Shown in pieces: positions 45,406 through 54,346 of a stretch of 64,000 nt of DNA. Within the stretch, counting starts at the first letter, position 1. Every line of letters starts with the position of its first letter. The stretch lies in assembly GCF_051628905.1 (NCBI RefSeq), contig NZ_CP157575.1, forward strand, positions 1,054,001-1,118,000, read 5' to 3'. A program made the translations under genes and the position numbers. Under the pieces are notes generated by a model. That model worked only from the letters and a program-made list of their open reading frames with translations, had not been told where the DNA came from and did not search any database. The DNA is from Asaia sp037151935 (lineage in GTDB: Bacteria; Pseudomonadota; Alphaproteobacteria; Acetobacterales; Acetobacteraceae).

Positions 45406-47238
45406 TCAAGTGCTCAAGCGATTTTCAAAAGCATTCTGCTCGTCATACAGACGCTCTGGAACGCGCGCGCCCAAACCAGCCAGATAATCCCTGTTCGCTT
45501 CTGCCTCCTTCCGCCACGCTTCACGATCAATCGTCATGAGCGGGGCCAGTTCGTCTTCCTGCATGGCCAGACCATCCAGATCGAGGCTGCCTTTTGCGGG
45601 TACATTGCCAATCGGCGTGGCGACCGCCTCCGCCGTCCCTTCCAGCCTCTCGACAATCCATTTCAGCACACGGATATTGTCGCCAAAGCCCGGCCAGATG
45701 AACTGGCCGTTTTCATCGGTTCTGAACCAATTGACCATGAAGAAACGCGGCATATGGGCTTTATCGACCCGCTCGGTCTGCGCGAAGCTCAGCCAATGGG
45801 CGAAATAATCGCCCATGTTGTATCCACAGAACGGATTCATAGCGAACGGGTCACGGCGCAGGCTTCCGAGATCGTGTTCAGAGGCGGCTGTGCTTTCCGA
45901 GGCGAGGGTCGCACCCATATACACGCCATGTTCCCAACTGAAGGCTTCAGTCACCAGTGGCACGGCACTCGCCCGGCGTCCGCCCACCAGAATGGCTGAC
46001 AATCTGACGCCTTCGGGGCGGCACCATTCCTCGGCGAGGGACGGGCATTGCTCGATGGGGGCGGTGAAGCGGGCATTGGGGTGCATGGCGGGGCCTGAAT
46101 GCGCGTCCCATGGGCGACCGCGCCAGTCGGTCAGGCCCTGAGGCGGTATATCGGTCATGCCTTTCCACCACACTCTGCCATCTTCGGTCAGGGCGGCGTT
46201 GGTGAAAATGCTGTTGGCCCGCATGGTCTGCATGGCATTGCGATTGGTCTTGTCGCTAGTACCGGGGGCCACGCCGAAAAATCCGGTTTCCGGGTTGGAG
46301 GCGTAGAAATACCCATCGGCCCCGACGCGCATCCAGCAGATATCGTCACCCAGCGTTTCAACTTTCCATCCCGGCAAGGTGGAATCGAGCATGGCGAGAT
46401 TTGTCTTGCCGCAGGCACTCGGGAAGGCCCCGGCAACATAATGAATTTTGTTCTCCGGAGATGTGACCTTGAGAATGAGCATATGCTCGGCAAGCCAGCC
46501 CTGATCGCGCGCCATGACGGAGGCAATACGCAGCGCAAGGCATTTCTTACCCAAGAGAGCATTGCCGCCATAACCTGAACCGTATGACCAGATCTCACGG
46601 CTTTCCGGAAAATGGAGGATCCATTTTTCATCGTTGCACGGCCAGGCTGTATCCGGCTCGCCCTTGCTGCGCGGCGCGCCGACAGAATGGATACAACGGG
46701 CAAAAAACTCGTTCTCACCGAGGGTTTTAAGCACGTCACGGCCGACACGCGTCATGATGCGCATGGAGAGAACAGCATAGGCACTGTCAGTCACCTGAAC
46801 GCCAATAACCCGGTTTTCCGCCTCGATCGGTCCCATGCAGAACGGCACGACATAGAGCGTACGCCCGCGCATACAGCCTTTGAAAACCTTCTGCATCCGG
46901 GCGCGGCCTTCTTCGGGCGCTATCCAGTTATTGGTTGGCCCGGCCTCTTCCTTCGAAGCAGCGCAGATAAACGTCCGGCCTTCAGTGCGCGCCACGTCAT
47001 TGGGGGCAGAGCGCGCCAGATAGGAATTGGGATAATGCTCGGGATTAAGCGCCACCATCGAACCGCGCGCGACCTGTTCGGTGGCAATCCGGTCCCATTC
47101 AGTTTGCGTTCCGTCGCACCAGTATATCTGATCGGGCTCGCAAAGGGCGGCAATTTCCTCAACCCAGAGACGCACATGCGCAGGAATGTGCAGAGTATCC
47201 GCCAACGTATTTCCTCGACGCTTACCATCGATATGCAT
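45406..47238 (-). CDS. pckG: Phosphoenolpyruvate carboxykinase (GTP)
   Basis: Converts oxaloacetate and GTP to PEP and CO2, the gate of gluconeogenesis. The 610-residue product has the GTP-class features: the kinase loop FPSACGKTN at 272-280 with the reactive C276, the PEP/Mn region (RSAPNDVAR, YGSGYGGNALLGKK), and PWFGDN-type C-terminal residues seen here as IWPGFGDN. AGGGAG precedes the ATG. It is divergent from a LysR-type regulator across 125 bp, so that regulator may control it. With malic enzyme and fumarase nearby, C4 to C3 conversion is well covered here. Confidence 0.96.
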   Translation of the reverse strand: MHIDGKRRGNTLADTLHIPAHVRLWVEEIAALCEPDQIYWCDGTQTEWDRIATEQVARGSMVALNPEHYPNSYLARSAPNDVARTEGRTFICAASKEEAGPTNNWIAPEEGRARMQKVFKGCMRGRTLYVVPFCMGPIEAENRVIGVQVTDSAYAVLSMRIMTRVGRDVLKTLGENEFFARCIHSVGAPRSKGEPDTAWPCNDEKWILHFPESREIWSYGSGYGGNALLGKKCLALRIASVMARDQGWLAEHMLILKVTSPENKIHYVAGAFPSACGKTNLAMLDSTLPGWKVETLGDDICWMRVGADGYFYASNPETGFFGVAPGTSDKTNRNAMQTMRANSIFTNAALTEDGRVWWKGMTDIPPQGLTDWRGRPWDAHSGPAMHPNARFTAPIEQCPSLAEEWCRPEGVRLSAILVGGRRASAVPLVTEAFSWEHGVYMGATLASESTAASEHDLGSLRRDPFAMNPFCGYNMGDYFAHWLSFAQTERVDKAHMPRFFMVNWFRTDENGQFIWPGFGDNIRVLKWIVERLEGTAEAVATPIGNVPAKGSLDLDGLAMQEDELAPLMTIDREAWRKEAEANRDYLAGLGARVPERLYDEQNAFENRLST

Positions 47239-47363
47239 TGCTTTTCTCCCTGTATGAAGAAAATCAAGCCGATATTGACAAGGAAACCTAATTCGAATTT
47301 CTGATGCGATATAAGATTTTGTTTTCCATCACACGTCTTCTCTCAGTCTTTAGAGCGGGATAA

Positions 47364-48614
47364 ATGGCCGATCAGCCTTCAGGCACAGATTCCGTTCACC
47401 GTGTCGTAACAGGCGGCCAAGCTGTGCCCGAACTGAATTTGCGCCATATCCGCGCCGTGATCATCGCGGCACAGGAAAACACTCTGAGCGCTGCCGCATT
47501 GGCGGTCGACCTCTCACAGCCCGCCCTCACCCAAGGCGTAGCCACCATTGAGACAAAACTCGCTGTCCGGATTTTCGAACGCCTGCCTCACGGGCTGAGA
47601 CTCACGCGGGAGGGAGAGAAAATTGTCATCCGCTTTCGCCGTGCGCTCGATTATCTCGGCGATGGCATGAAAAGCAGCTCTGGAATTTCCCGTCGTCAAA
47701 ACCGGCCGGAGCATCATCTGACCCTCGTGCAGGTCAAGGCGCTCCTCCTGCTCTCCGAGACAGGCGGCATCGCAGCGGCAGCCCGTATGGGCGATCTGTC
47801 GAAACCCGCCATTCTCCGCCCTCTGAAAGCGCTCGAGATGCTGAGCCAGATCGAGCTTATGGAGAAAAACGGACGTATTCTTACCCTGTCCCGCGCCGGG
47901 CATCGTATGGCCAGAAAATTCAGGCTCGGCATCAATGAACTCATCATTGCGTGCCGCGAGGCGACATGCCAAGCAGATCATATCTCGATCGGTGCCATGG
48001 CACTCGCGCGCTCCATGCTGCTGCCCGTCGCTCTGGCGGAACTGGCGCGCACAGCGCCTCTGGCACGGATGAATGTCGTCGACGGCTCGGCCAGAGAGTT
48101 ATTCTCCGCCTTGCGCAACGGCGTGCTCGATCTTGTTATCGGTGCCCTGCGCGACGAGCCGCCTCCCGAACTACGTCAGGAGCTCCTCCTGCGCGATCGT
48201 ATCGCCGTTATCGGCAGGGTCGATCATCCTCTCGCCGGACGCAGGCCCAGCCTTGAAGACCTCGCCAAATACCCATGGATCGTCGGTCCGCACACATCCT
48301 ATCTTCTCGAACGGTGGCAGCAGATTTTTGACCGCGCCAGCATCGAGCGCCCCAAGGCACCGATACAATGCGCGTCGGTTACAACCATACGTGGCGTTCT
48401 GACACGTAGCGATTTTCTGACCCTGCTTTCCCGCGATCAGATCGCCATCGAAATGGCAGCAGGGTTGCTCGCCCCTATCGAATCCGAGATCCCCGACACC
48501 ATACGCACGATCGGTGTCTTTACGCGTAAGGACTGGTTACCCAGCGCGTTGCAGGAGCGATTCCTGACCCAGCTCCGCATCACAGCAAAAACGCTGCATA
48601 CAGAACGCTCGTGA
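47364..48614 (+). CDS. LysR-type regulator with two tandem DNA-binding domains
   Basis: The 416-residue product is about 110 residues longer than a standard LysR regulator. It has a first winged-helix domain (about 24-83; AAALAVDLSQPALTQGVATIE), then a second LysR-like helix-turn-helix (about 119-178; IAAAARMGDLSKPAILRPLKALE), and only then the effector-binding domain (about 205-408). It is divergent from pckG and convergent with betT. Target unknown; pckG is the nearest candidate. The tandem arrangement may be an internal duplication, although the two domains are now clearly different. Confidence 0.88.
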   Translation: MADQPSGTDSVHRVVTGGQAVPELNLRHIRAVIIAAQENTLSAAALAVDLSQPALTQGVATIETKLAVRIFERLPHGLRLTREGEKIVIRFRRALDYLGDGMKSSSGISRRQNRPEHHLTLVQVKALLLLSETGGIAAAARMGDLSKPAILRPLKALEMLSQIELMEKNGRILTLSRAGHRMARKFRLGINELIIACREATCQADHISIGAMALARSMLLPVALAELARTAPLARMNVVDGSARELFSALRNGVLDLVIGALRDEPPPELRQELLLRDRIAVIGRVDHPLAGRRPSLEDLAKYPWIVGPHTSYLLERWQQIFDRASIERPKAPIQCASVTTIRGVLTRSDFLTLLSRDQIAIEMAAGLLAPIESEIPDTIRTIGVFTRKDWLPSALQERFLTQLRITAKTLHTERS

Positions 48615-48752
48615 AAGAAACGTACATTTCGACGGGAACAGTTCAGCAGGCTCGCGAGGGCGCGGGAATATGCCCCGGCACATTTCAAGACTGGGCTGAT
48701 AGCGAGACGATGGTCAGCACAAAACGCGAAAACCATCGTCAAAACCGGGTTG

Positions 48753-50312
48753 TTACTCCCCTACCTCTGACGTCACGATACTGGCGGCTTCGTCTGAACG
48801 AAGCGCCCGGACAAGACCGATCATGTAGAACGTCAGCACAATTGAGAAAGGCAGCCCGCAAAGAACGACAGCCATCTGCATGGCGTCGAAATTGCCGGCA
48901 ATCAGAAGCCCGAGACTGATCACTGCAATTGCGGCAACCCAGACAAGACGCATCCAGACCGGTGCATCCTCATCCGGCGCGCTATCGCGCATCGAAAGAC
49001 TGGCGATCATGAAGGCGCCTGAATTCACCGGCGTCAGAAACAGCACGAAGCTCGCAAATACTGCGACTGTGGCAATGATACCGCTCAGAGGCAGGGTTTC
49101 GAGCAGACGATAAAGCGCCATCGGAGGATCGTTCTGGACAGCATCAACCAGCACGGCACCCGCGCCACTCCTGACGAGATCGATTGCTGTGTTACCGAAG
49201 ATCGCGAGCCATACGAGGGTGAACCCAAGCGGGATAAAAGTGACGCCAAGCACAAGCTGTCTGATTGTGCGCCCCTTGGAAATACGCGCAATGAACAGAC
49301 CGACAAAGGGTGTCCAGGCAATCCACCACGCCCAGAAAAAGAGCGTCCAAGCAGCCATCCATTTTTCTGCATGACCATAGAGATACATATTGAACGTCGA
49401 CGGAATAAATGAGGCCAGATAATCGCCCGTGTTCTGCACAATCCCCTGAAAAATATGCTCCGTGGGGCCGGTACTCAGAACGAAAAGCAGGATACCGCAC
49501 AGAATAGCCAGATTAACGTTCGAAAGCAGGGCAATCCCCTTATCCACCCCTGCCACGACCGTCACCGCAACGGCCATCATCATGACGATTGTGATGGTGA
49601 TCTGGACCGGCATGGTCATCGGGATGCCGAACAGATGATGAAGGCCCGAATGCACCAGAAGCGCGCCGATGCCGACATTCGTCACCATTGACACCATCGT
49701 GGCGAGCACACCCAGACAATCGACCAGATCGCCGAGGCTACCATTGATGCGATCACCGAAGATCGCCACCAGCGGTGAGCGCAACGCAAGCGGCAGACCC
49801 TTGCAATAGGCAAAATAGGCCAGGGTTGTCGCGACCATGGCGTAGAGCGTCCAGCCATGCAGCCCCCAATGAAGGAAGGTCAGGGCCATAGCCCCATGTG
49901 CGGCTTCCACCGTGGCTGCTGGCCCTTGCGGCGGCTTCAGATAATGATCGAGCGGCTCGTACGCACCATAATAGATGAGCGCTATGCCAATCCCTGCTGA
50001 AAACAGCATCGTGGACCATGAAAGCGTCGAGATGGCCGGTTTCGACCCCGGCTCCCCCAAGAGCACATCGCCATAACGTGAAAAGGCGAGCCAGCAGACA
50101 AGCCCCATGCAAATGGCAATGAGCACCATATAGAACCAGCCGAACGCGCCCACGACAACAGACTGGGTCAGATCGAGCGCGGTTCGGCTCTGTGACGGCC
50201 AGAGCATGCACGCCAGCCCTGCCAGCGTGGTGATAACCGCCGATATGAAGAATACCGGTCTGTTAACACTCATTTTTTTCGATCTCATGCATGACGCAAC
50301 TTGGGACGTCAT
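48753..50312 (-). CDS. betT: BCCT-family choline/betaine transporter
   Basis: Twelve-helix secondary transporter for choline or betaine. The 519-residue product has the BCCT core WAxxWxxW-type segment (FFWAWWIAWTPFVGLFIARISKG split around residues 315-338), preceded by LSWSTMLFSAGIGIALIYYGAYEPL. I took the ATG at 50312 because GGAG lies 7 nt upstream; ATG 50288 or 50273 would remove only polar residues. The C-terminal cytoplasmic tail is very short, so osmotic gating through a long tail, as in E. coli BetT, is unlikely. Divergent from betI-betB-betA, it would supply choline for betaine synthesis. Confidence 0.92.
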   Translation of the reverse strand: MTSQVASCMRSKKMSVNRPVFFISAVITTLAGLACMLWPSQSRTALDLTQSVVVGAFGWFYMVLIAICMGLVCWLAFSRYGDVLLGEPGSKPAISTLSWSTMLFSAGIGIALIYYGAYEPLDHYLKPPQGPAATVEAAHGAMALTFLHWGLHGWTLYAMVATTLAYFAYCKGLPLALRSPLVAIFGDRINGSLGDLVDCLGVLATMVSMVTNVGIGALLVHSGLHHLFGIPMTMPVQITITIVMMMAVAVTVVAGVDKGIALLSNVNLAILCGILLFVLSTGPTEHIFQGIVQNTGDYLASFIPSTFNMYLYGHAEKWMAAWTLFFWAWWIAWTPFVGLFIARISKGRTIRQLVLGVTFIPLGFTLVWLAIFGNTAIDLVRSGAGAVLVDAVQNDPPMALYRLLETLPLSGIIATVAVFASFVLFLTPVNSGAFMIASLSMRDSAPDEDAPVWMRLVWVAAIAVISLGLLIAGNFDAMQMAVVLCGLPFSIVLTFYMIGLVRALRSDEAASIVTSEVGE

Positions 50313-50475
50313 CTGAGTGCTCCATCTCTATTCTGCTCAGATCAAGCTGCCAGTCCCCTGACTGGATACAGACCGCCATACCGAGTGTCCCTCTCAACGC
50401 TCCTGTTATTCTCATCACGCCAGTTGTGACCGGGCAGACTCGAACGCAGGGTTGAATTACATCTTGGTTATCTTT

Positions 50476-50489
50476 ATTGAACGCTCAAT
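50476..50489. promoter_or_regulatory. Probable BetI operator
   Basis: ATTGAACGCTCAAT, a near-perfect palindrome (ATTGA / TCAAT arms), lies 31 bp upstream of the betI start in the betT-betI intergenic region. It resembles the BetI operator described in other Proteobacteria (an ATTGAACG-CAAT-type palindrome). Choline-relieved repression by the adjacent BetI is the expected control. Confidence 0.7.
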
Positions 50490-50520
50490 CAAATTAAATC
50501 TTTCGGGAGGTGGAGCTTAC

Positions 50521-51150
50521 ATGCCGAAAGTTGGAATGCAGCCTGTCAGACACCAGCAGCTAATCGACGCCACATTCAAAGTAATCGAGGATAGCGGTCT
50601 TAGTGACGTCACACTTTCCTCCGTCGCAACAGAAGCCGGTCTGTCAGCAGGTATTGTTTCACATTATTTCGGCAACAAGGATGGATTACTTGAGGCCGCA
50701 ATGCGTCAGATTCTTCGGGATTTGCGCGAGGCCGTTCTTTTCCATTGTATCCACGCGCGGGATCAAACGCCGCGAACTCAGCTCAGGGCCATCGTTCACG
50801 GCAATTTCGCCCCGAGCCAGACAAGTCCAACAGCCATGCGCAGCTGGCTCGCCTTCTGGTCAGCCAGCCTGAACAACCCTCAATTCAAAAGATTACAGCG
50901 TGCCAATGACAGGCGTCTGCACTCCAATCTTGCCTATCAGTTTGGGCGAGAGATGGACCGGGAAAGCGCACGCAATGCTGCGACCGGCCTTGCAGCCCTG
51001 ATCGATGGCCTCTGGCTTCGTGGCACGCTTGCCGGAGGGCAGTTCGATACGGAGCAGGCTCTCAGCCTGGCTTTCGATTTTATCGACCAGCGCCTCCCCT
51101 CACCCGATCGCGGCATATCCGCAAGCCTCACTGAACGGAAAAAATCATGA
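50521..51150 (+). CDS. betI: Choline-responsive TetR-family repressor BetI
   Basis: The 209-residue product has the BetI N terminus (MPKVGMQPVRHQQLIDAT) and a TetR helix-turn-helix around residues 27-46 (VTLSSVATEAGLSAGIVSHYFGN), followed by the ligand domain with LRSWLAFW-like residues (AMRSWLAFWSASLNNP). I chose ATG 50521 with GGGAGGTGGAG upstream. The gene overlaps betB by 4 bp, and a BetI-like palindrome lies upstream. Confidence 0.95.
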   Translation: MPKVGMQPVRHQQLIDATFKVIEDSGLSDVTLSSVATEAGLSAGIVSHYFGNKDGLLEAAMRQILRDLREAVLFHCIHARDQTPRTQLRAIVHGNFAPSQTSPTAMRSWLAFWSASLNNPQFKRLQRANDRRLHSNLAYQFGREMDRESARNAATGLAALIDGLWLRGTLAGGQFDTEQALSLAFDFIDQRLPSPDRGISASLTERKKS

Positions 51151-52616
51151 CAACGCAGAGCGAGCCGCTTTTCATAAACGGCATACACGCCCACACGAGC
51201 ACCGGGCGCACGATCGAAACGGTGAACCCTGCGACAGGTGACGTTATCGCCAGCGTGCAGGTGGCGGGCGCCGAGGAAGTAAATGCGGCAATAACCAGCG
51301 CGGAAAAGGGACAGAAGATCTGGGCCGCAATGACAGCCGTCGAACGGTCACGCATTCTCAACAAGGCTGTCGCCATTCTGCGCGAGCGCAACGATGAGCT
51401 TGCCCGACTGGAAAGTCTCGATACGGGAAAGCCGTTCTCGGAAACCAGCACGGTCGATATCGTCACCGGCGCGGATGTTCTCGAATATTATGCGGGTCTG
51501 GCCCCGGCCATTGAGGGCATTCAGGCGCCTCTGCGTGAGACGAGCTTTTTCTACACCAGACGCGAGCCGCTCGGCATCGTCGCCGCAATCGGAGCCTGGA
51601 ATTATCCTATCCAGATTGCGCTCTGGAAATCGGCGCCCGCGCTCGCTGCTGGCAATGCGGTTATTTTCAAACCGAGCGAAGTGACCCCTCTCACCGCGCT
51701 GAAACTCGCAGAAATCTATACCGAAGCCGGTCTGCCCGATGGTGTTTTCAATGTCGTTGTCGGGTCAGGCAGAGAAGTGGGCAGTCTGCTGACTTCAGAC
51801 CCCCGTATCGACAAGGTGTCTTTCACGGGCAGCGTCCAGACCGGCAAAAAAGTCATGGCCGATGCGGCGTCTTCGAGCCTCAAGGACGTGACGATGGAGC
51901 TTGGCGGCAAATCGGCGCTGGTTATTCTGGAAGACGCCGATATCGCCCGCGCTGCCGATATCGCGATGATGGCGAATTTTTACAGTTCGGGTCAGGTCTG
52001 CACAAACGGGACGCGTGTCTTCGTTCCTGCGTCGCTTAAAAAGGCGTTCGAGACTGCGGTCGTCGACCGTGTTGCGCGCATTCGCGCAGGCGATCCCATG
52101 GATCCCGCAACCAATTTCGGCCCGCTCACGAGCTTTGCCCATATGGACTCCGTCCTGAGGCATATCGAAGCAGGCAAAGCCGAAGGAGCCACGGTTCTGG
52201 CTGGAGGTCATCGACTGACCGGCGCAGCATTCGACCGTGGTGCCTATGTTGCTCCAACGGTTTTCACCGATTGCACCGACACCATGCAGATCGTTCAGGA
52301 GGAAATCTTCGGGCCGGTGATGAGTATCCTCACCTATGAGACCGAAGACGAGGTCATCGCCCGTGCAAATGCCACGAGTTTCGGACTCGCCGCGGGTGTC
52401 GTCACCCAGGATATCGCTGCGGCCCATCGCGTGATCCACGCCATGCAGGCGGGCATCTGCTGGATCAACACATGGGGTGAGAGTCCGGCCCAGATGCCTG
52501 TCGGTGGCTACAAGCAGTCCGGTATCGGACGCGAAAACGGTATTCAGACCCTACTCGCCTATACCCAGGTGAAATCGATACAGGTCGAGCTCGCTCCCTT
52601 TGTCTCGGTATTCTGA
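51147..52616 (+). CDS. betB: Betaine aldehyde dehydrogenase
   Basis: NAD(P)-dependent oxidation of betaine aldehyde to glycine betaine. The 489-residue product has the ALDH catalytic residues E251 (MELGGKS) and C285 (GQVCTNGT), the Rossmann motif FTGSVQTGK, and the BetB-like WNTYG-type segment (CWINTWGESPAQMPVGGYKQSG). The start overlaps the betI stop as ATGA. Together with betA it turns choline into the osmoprotectant betaine. Confidence 0.96.
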   Translation: MTTQSEPLFINGIHAHTSTGRTIETVNPATGDVIASVQVAGAEEVNAAITSAEKGQKIWAAMTAVERSRILNKAVAILRERNDELARLESLDTGKPFSETSTVDIVTGADVLEYYAGLAPAIEGIQAPLRETSFFYTRREPLGIVAAIGAWNYPIQIALWKSAPALAAGNAVIFKPSEVTPLTALKLAEIYTEAGLPDGVFNVVVGSGREVGSLLTSDPRIDKVSFTGSVQTGKKVMADAASSSLKDVTMELGGKSALVILEDADIARAADIAMMANFYSSGQVCTNGTRVFVPASLKKAFETAVVDRVARIRAGDPMDPATNFGPLTSFAHMDSVLRHIEAGKAEGATVLAGGHRLTGAAFDRGAYVAPTVFTDCTDTMQIVQEEIFGPVMSILTYETEDEVIARANATSFGLAAGVVTQDIAAAHRVIHAMQAGICWINTWGESPAQMPVGGYKQSGIGRENGIQTLLAYTQVKSIQVELAPFVSVF

Positions 52617-52674
52617 TCCCGGATCGCAACGACACTTGAAAAACTGAAATAAAACCAAGACGAGTAAGAAGATT

Positions 52675-54333
52675 ATGGCCAAGGAATACGACTACATCAT
52701 CGTAGGCGCCGGTTCTGCCGGTAGTGTGCTGGCTACGCGCCTGACCGAAGATGCCCATGTAAGCGTGCTGCTTCTGGAGGCTGGCGGCCCGGATTACCGC
52801 TTCGATTTCCGCACGCAGATGCCCGCAGCGCTCGCTTATCCACTGCAGGGCCGACGCTATAACTGGGCCTATCTCACAGACCCCGAGCCGCATATGAACC
52901 ATCGTCGCATGGAATGCGGTCGCGGCAAGGGACTTGGAGGGTCCTCCCTCATCAATGGCATGTGCTACATTCGGGGCAATGCCATGGATTATGATAACTG
53001 GGCGTCGCTCCCCGGTCTGTCTGACTGGAGCTATCTCGACTGCCTGCCCTATTTCAAGAAGGCAGAGAGCCGCGATATCGGCGGGAACGACTATCATGGC
53101 GATAGCGGCCCGGTGCAGGTAACGACCCCTAGACACGATAATAATATTCTGTTCCGTGCCATGATCGAGGCTGGCGTGCAGGCAGGATATAACCGCACGG
53201 ACGATTTGAATGGCTATCGTCAGGAAGGCTTCGGCCCGATGGATCGTACGGTCACACGCAAAGGGCGTCGCTCCAGCACGGCACGCGGCTATCTCGATCA
53301 GGCACGCTCAAGACCCAATCTGACCATTGTGACCCATGCGGTCGCTGACCGTATCCTGTTCTCCAATAACCGTGCTGTCGGTGTAACCTGGCTGCGCAAG
53401 GGCGAAAGAGAAAGCGCCAATGCCGGGCGCGAAGTCGTCGTGTGCAGCGGCGCCATCGCCTCGCCCCAGCTATTGCAGCGTTCAGGCGTAGGCCCCGCCG
53501 CAATTCTGCGCGCCCTCGGCATTCCGGTGGTCAAGGATTTGCCCGGCGTCGGGCAGAACCTGCAGGACCATCTGGAAATGTATATCCAGTATGCCTGCTC
53601 CCAGCCTGTCTCGCTGGCTCCCGCTCTGAAAACCATCAACCAGCCCGCAATCGGCGCAGAGTGGCTCTTCCTCGGGACCGGCATCGGTGCCAGCAACCAG
53701 TTCGAGGGCGGTGGCTTTATCCGGTCGGAGCCAAGCTTCGAATGGCCCAATCTTCAATACCATTTCCTGCCGGTTGCGATCAGCTATAACGGCACCGGTG
53801 GTGTGACCGAACATAGCTTCCAGATGCATGTGGGGTCGATGCGGTCACCGAGCCGGGGCCGCATTCAGGTTACCTCGCAGGACCCGAACCAACACCCCAG
53901 CATTCTGTTCAATTACATGGCGCATGAGCAGGATTGGCGGGAATTCCGTTCTGCCGTTCGCATTACCCGCGAAATCTTTGCCCAGTCAGCCCTCGATCCC
54001 TATCGCGGTCGGGAAATTTCTCCCGGAAAGCATCTGCAATCGGATGACGATATCGATGCCTTCGTCCGGGCGCATGCGGAGACAGCGTATCATCCGTCTT
54101 GCTCCAACAAGATGGGCACCGACCCCATGGCGGTCGTCGATCATCAGGGACGGGTTCACGAAATGGAAGGCCTTCGTGTGGTGGATGCTTCCATCATGCC
54201 GATCATTCCAACGGGCAATCTGAATGCGCCCACGATCATGATCGCAGAGAAAATCGCCGATCTCATGCGCGGAAAAGCACCGCTGCCCCGCTCGACCGCG
54301 CCCTATTACGTAGCCTCCGAACACGAGAACTGA
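52675..54333 (+). CDS. betA: Choline dehydrogenase
   Basis: FAD-dependent GMC oxidoreductase that oxidises choline to betaine aldehyde, usually membrane-associated. The 552-residue product begins with the dinucleotide fold YIIVGAGSAGSVLA, then GGSSLINGMCYIRGN and, near the C terminus, TAYHPSCSNKMGTDPMAVVD with the catalytic His. It lies 58 bp after betB, and an outer-membrane protein gene follows its stop by 13 bp, so both may share a transcript. Confidence 0.95.
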   Translation: MAKEYDYIIVGAGSAGSVLATRLTEDAHVSVLLLEAGGPDYRFDFRTQMPAALAYPLQGRRYNWAYLTDPEPHMNHRRMECGRGKGLGGSSLINGMCYIRGNAMDYDNWASLPGLSDWSYLDCLPYFKKAESRDIGGNDYHGDSGPVQVTTPRHDNNILFRAMIEAGVQAGYNRTDDLNGYRQEGFGPMDRTVTRKGRRSSTARGYLDQARSRPNLTIVTHAVADRILFSNNRAVGVTWLRKGERESANAGREVVVCSGAIASPQLLQRSGVGPAAILRALGIPVVKDLPGVGQNLQDHLEMYIQYACSQPVSLAPALKTINQPAIGAEWLFLGTGIGASNQFEGGGFIRSEPSFEWPNLQYHFLPVAISYNGTGGVTEHSFQMHVGSMRSPSRGRIQVTSQDPNQHPSILFNYMAHEQDWREFRSAVRITREIFAQSALDPYRGREISPGKHLQSDDDIDAFVRAHAETAYHPSCSNKMGTDPMAVVDHQGRVHEMEGLRVVDASIMPIIPTGNLNAPTIMIAEKIADLMRGKAPLPRSTAPYYVASEHEN

Positions 54334-54346
54334 TCCGGCGTGTGTC

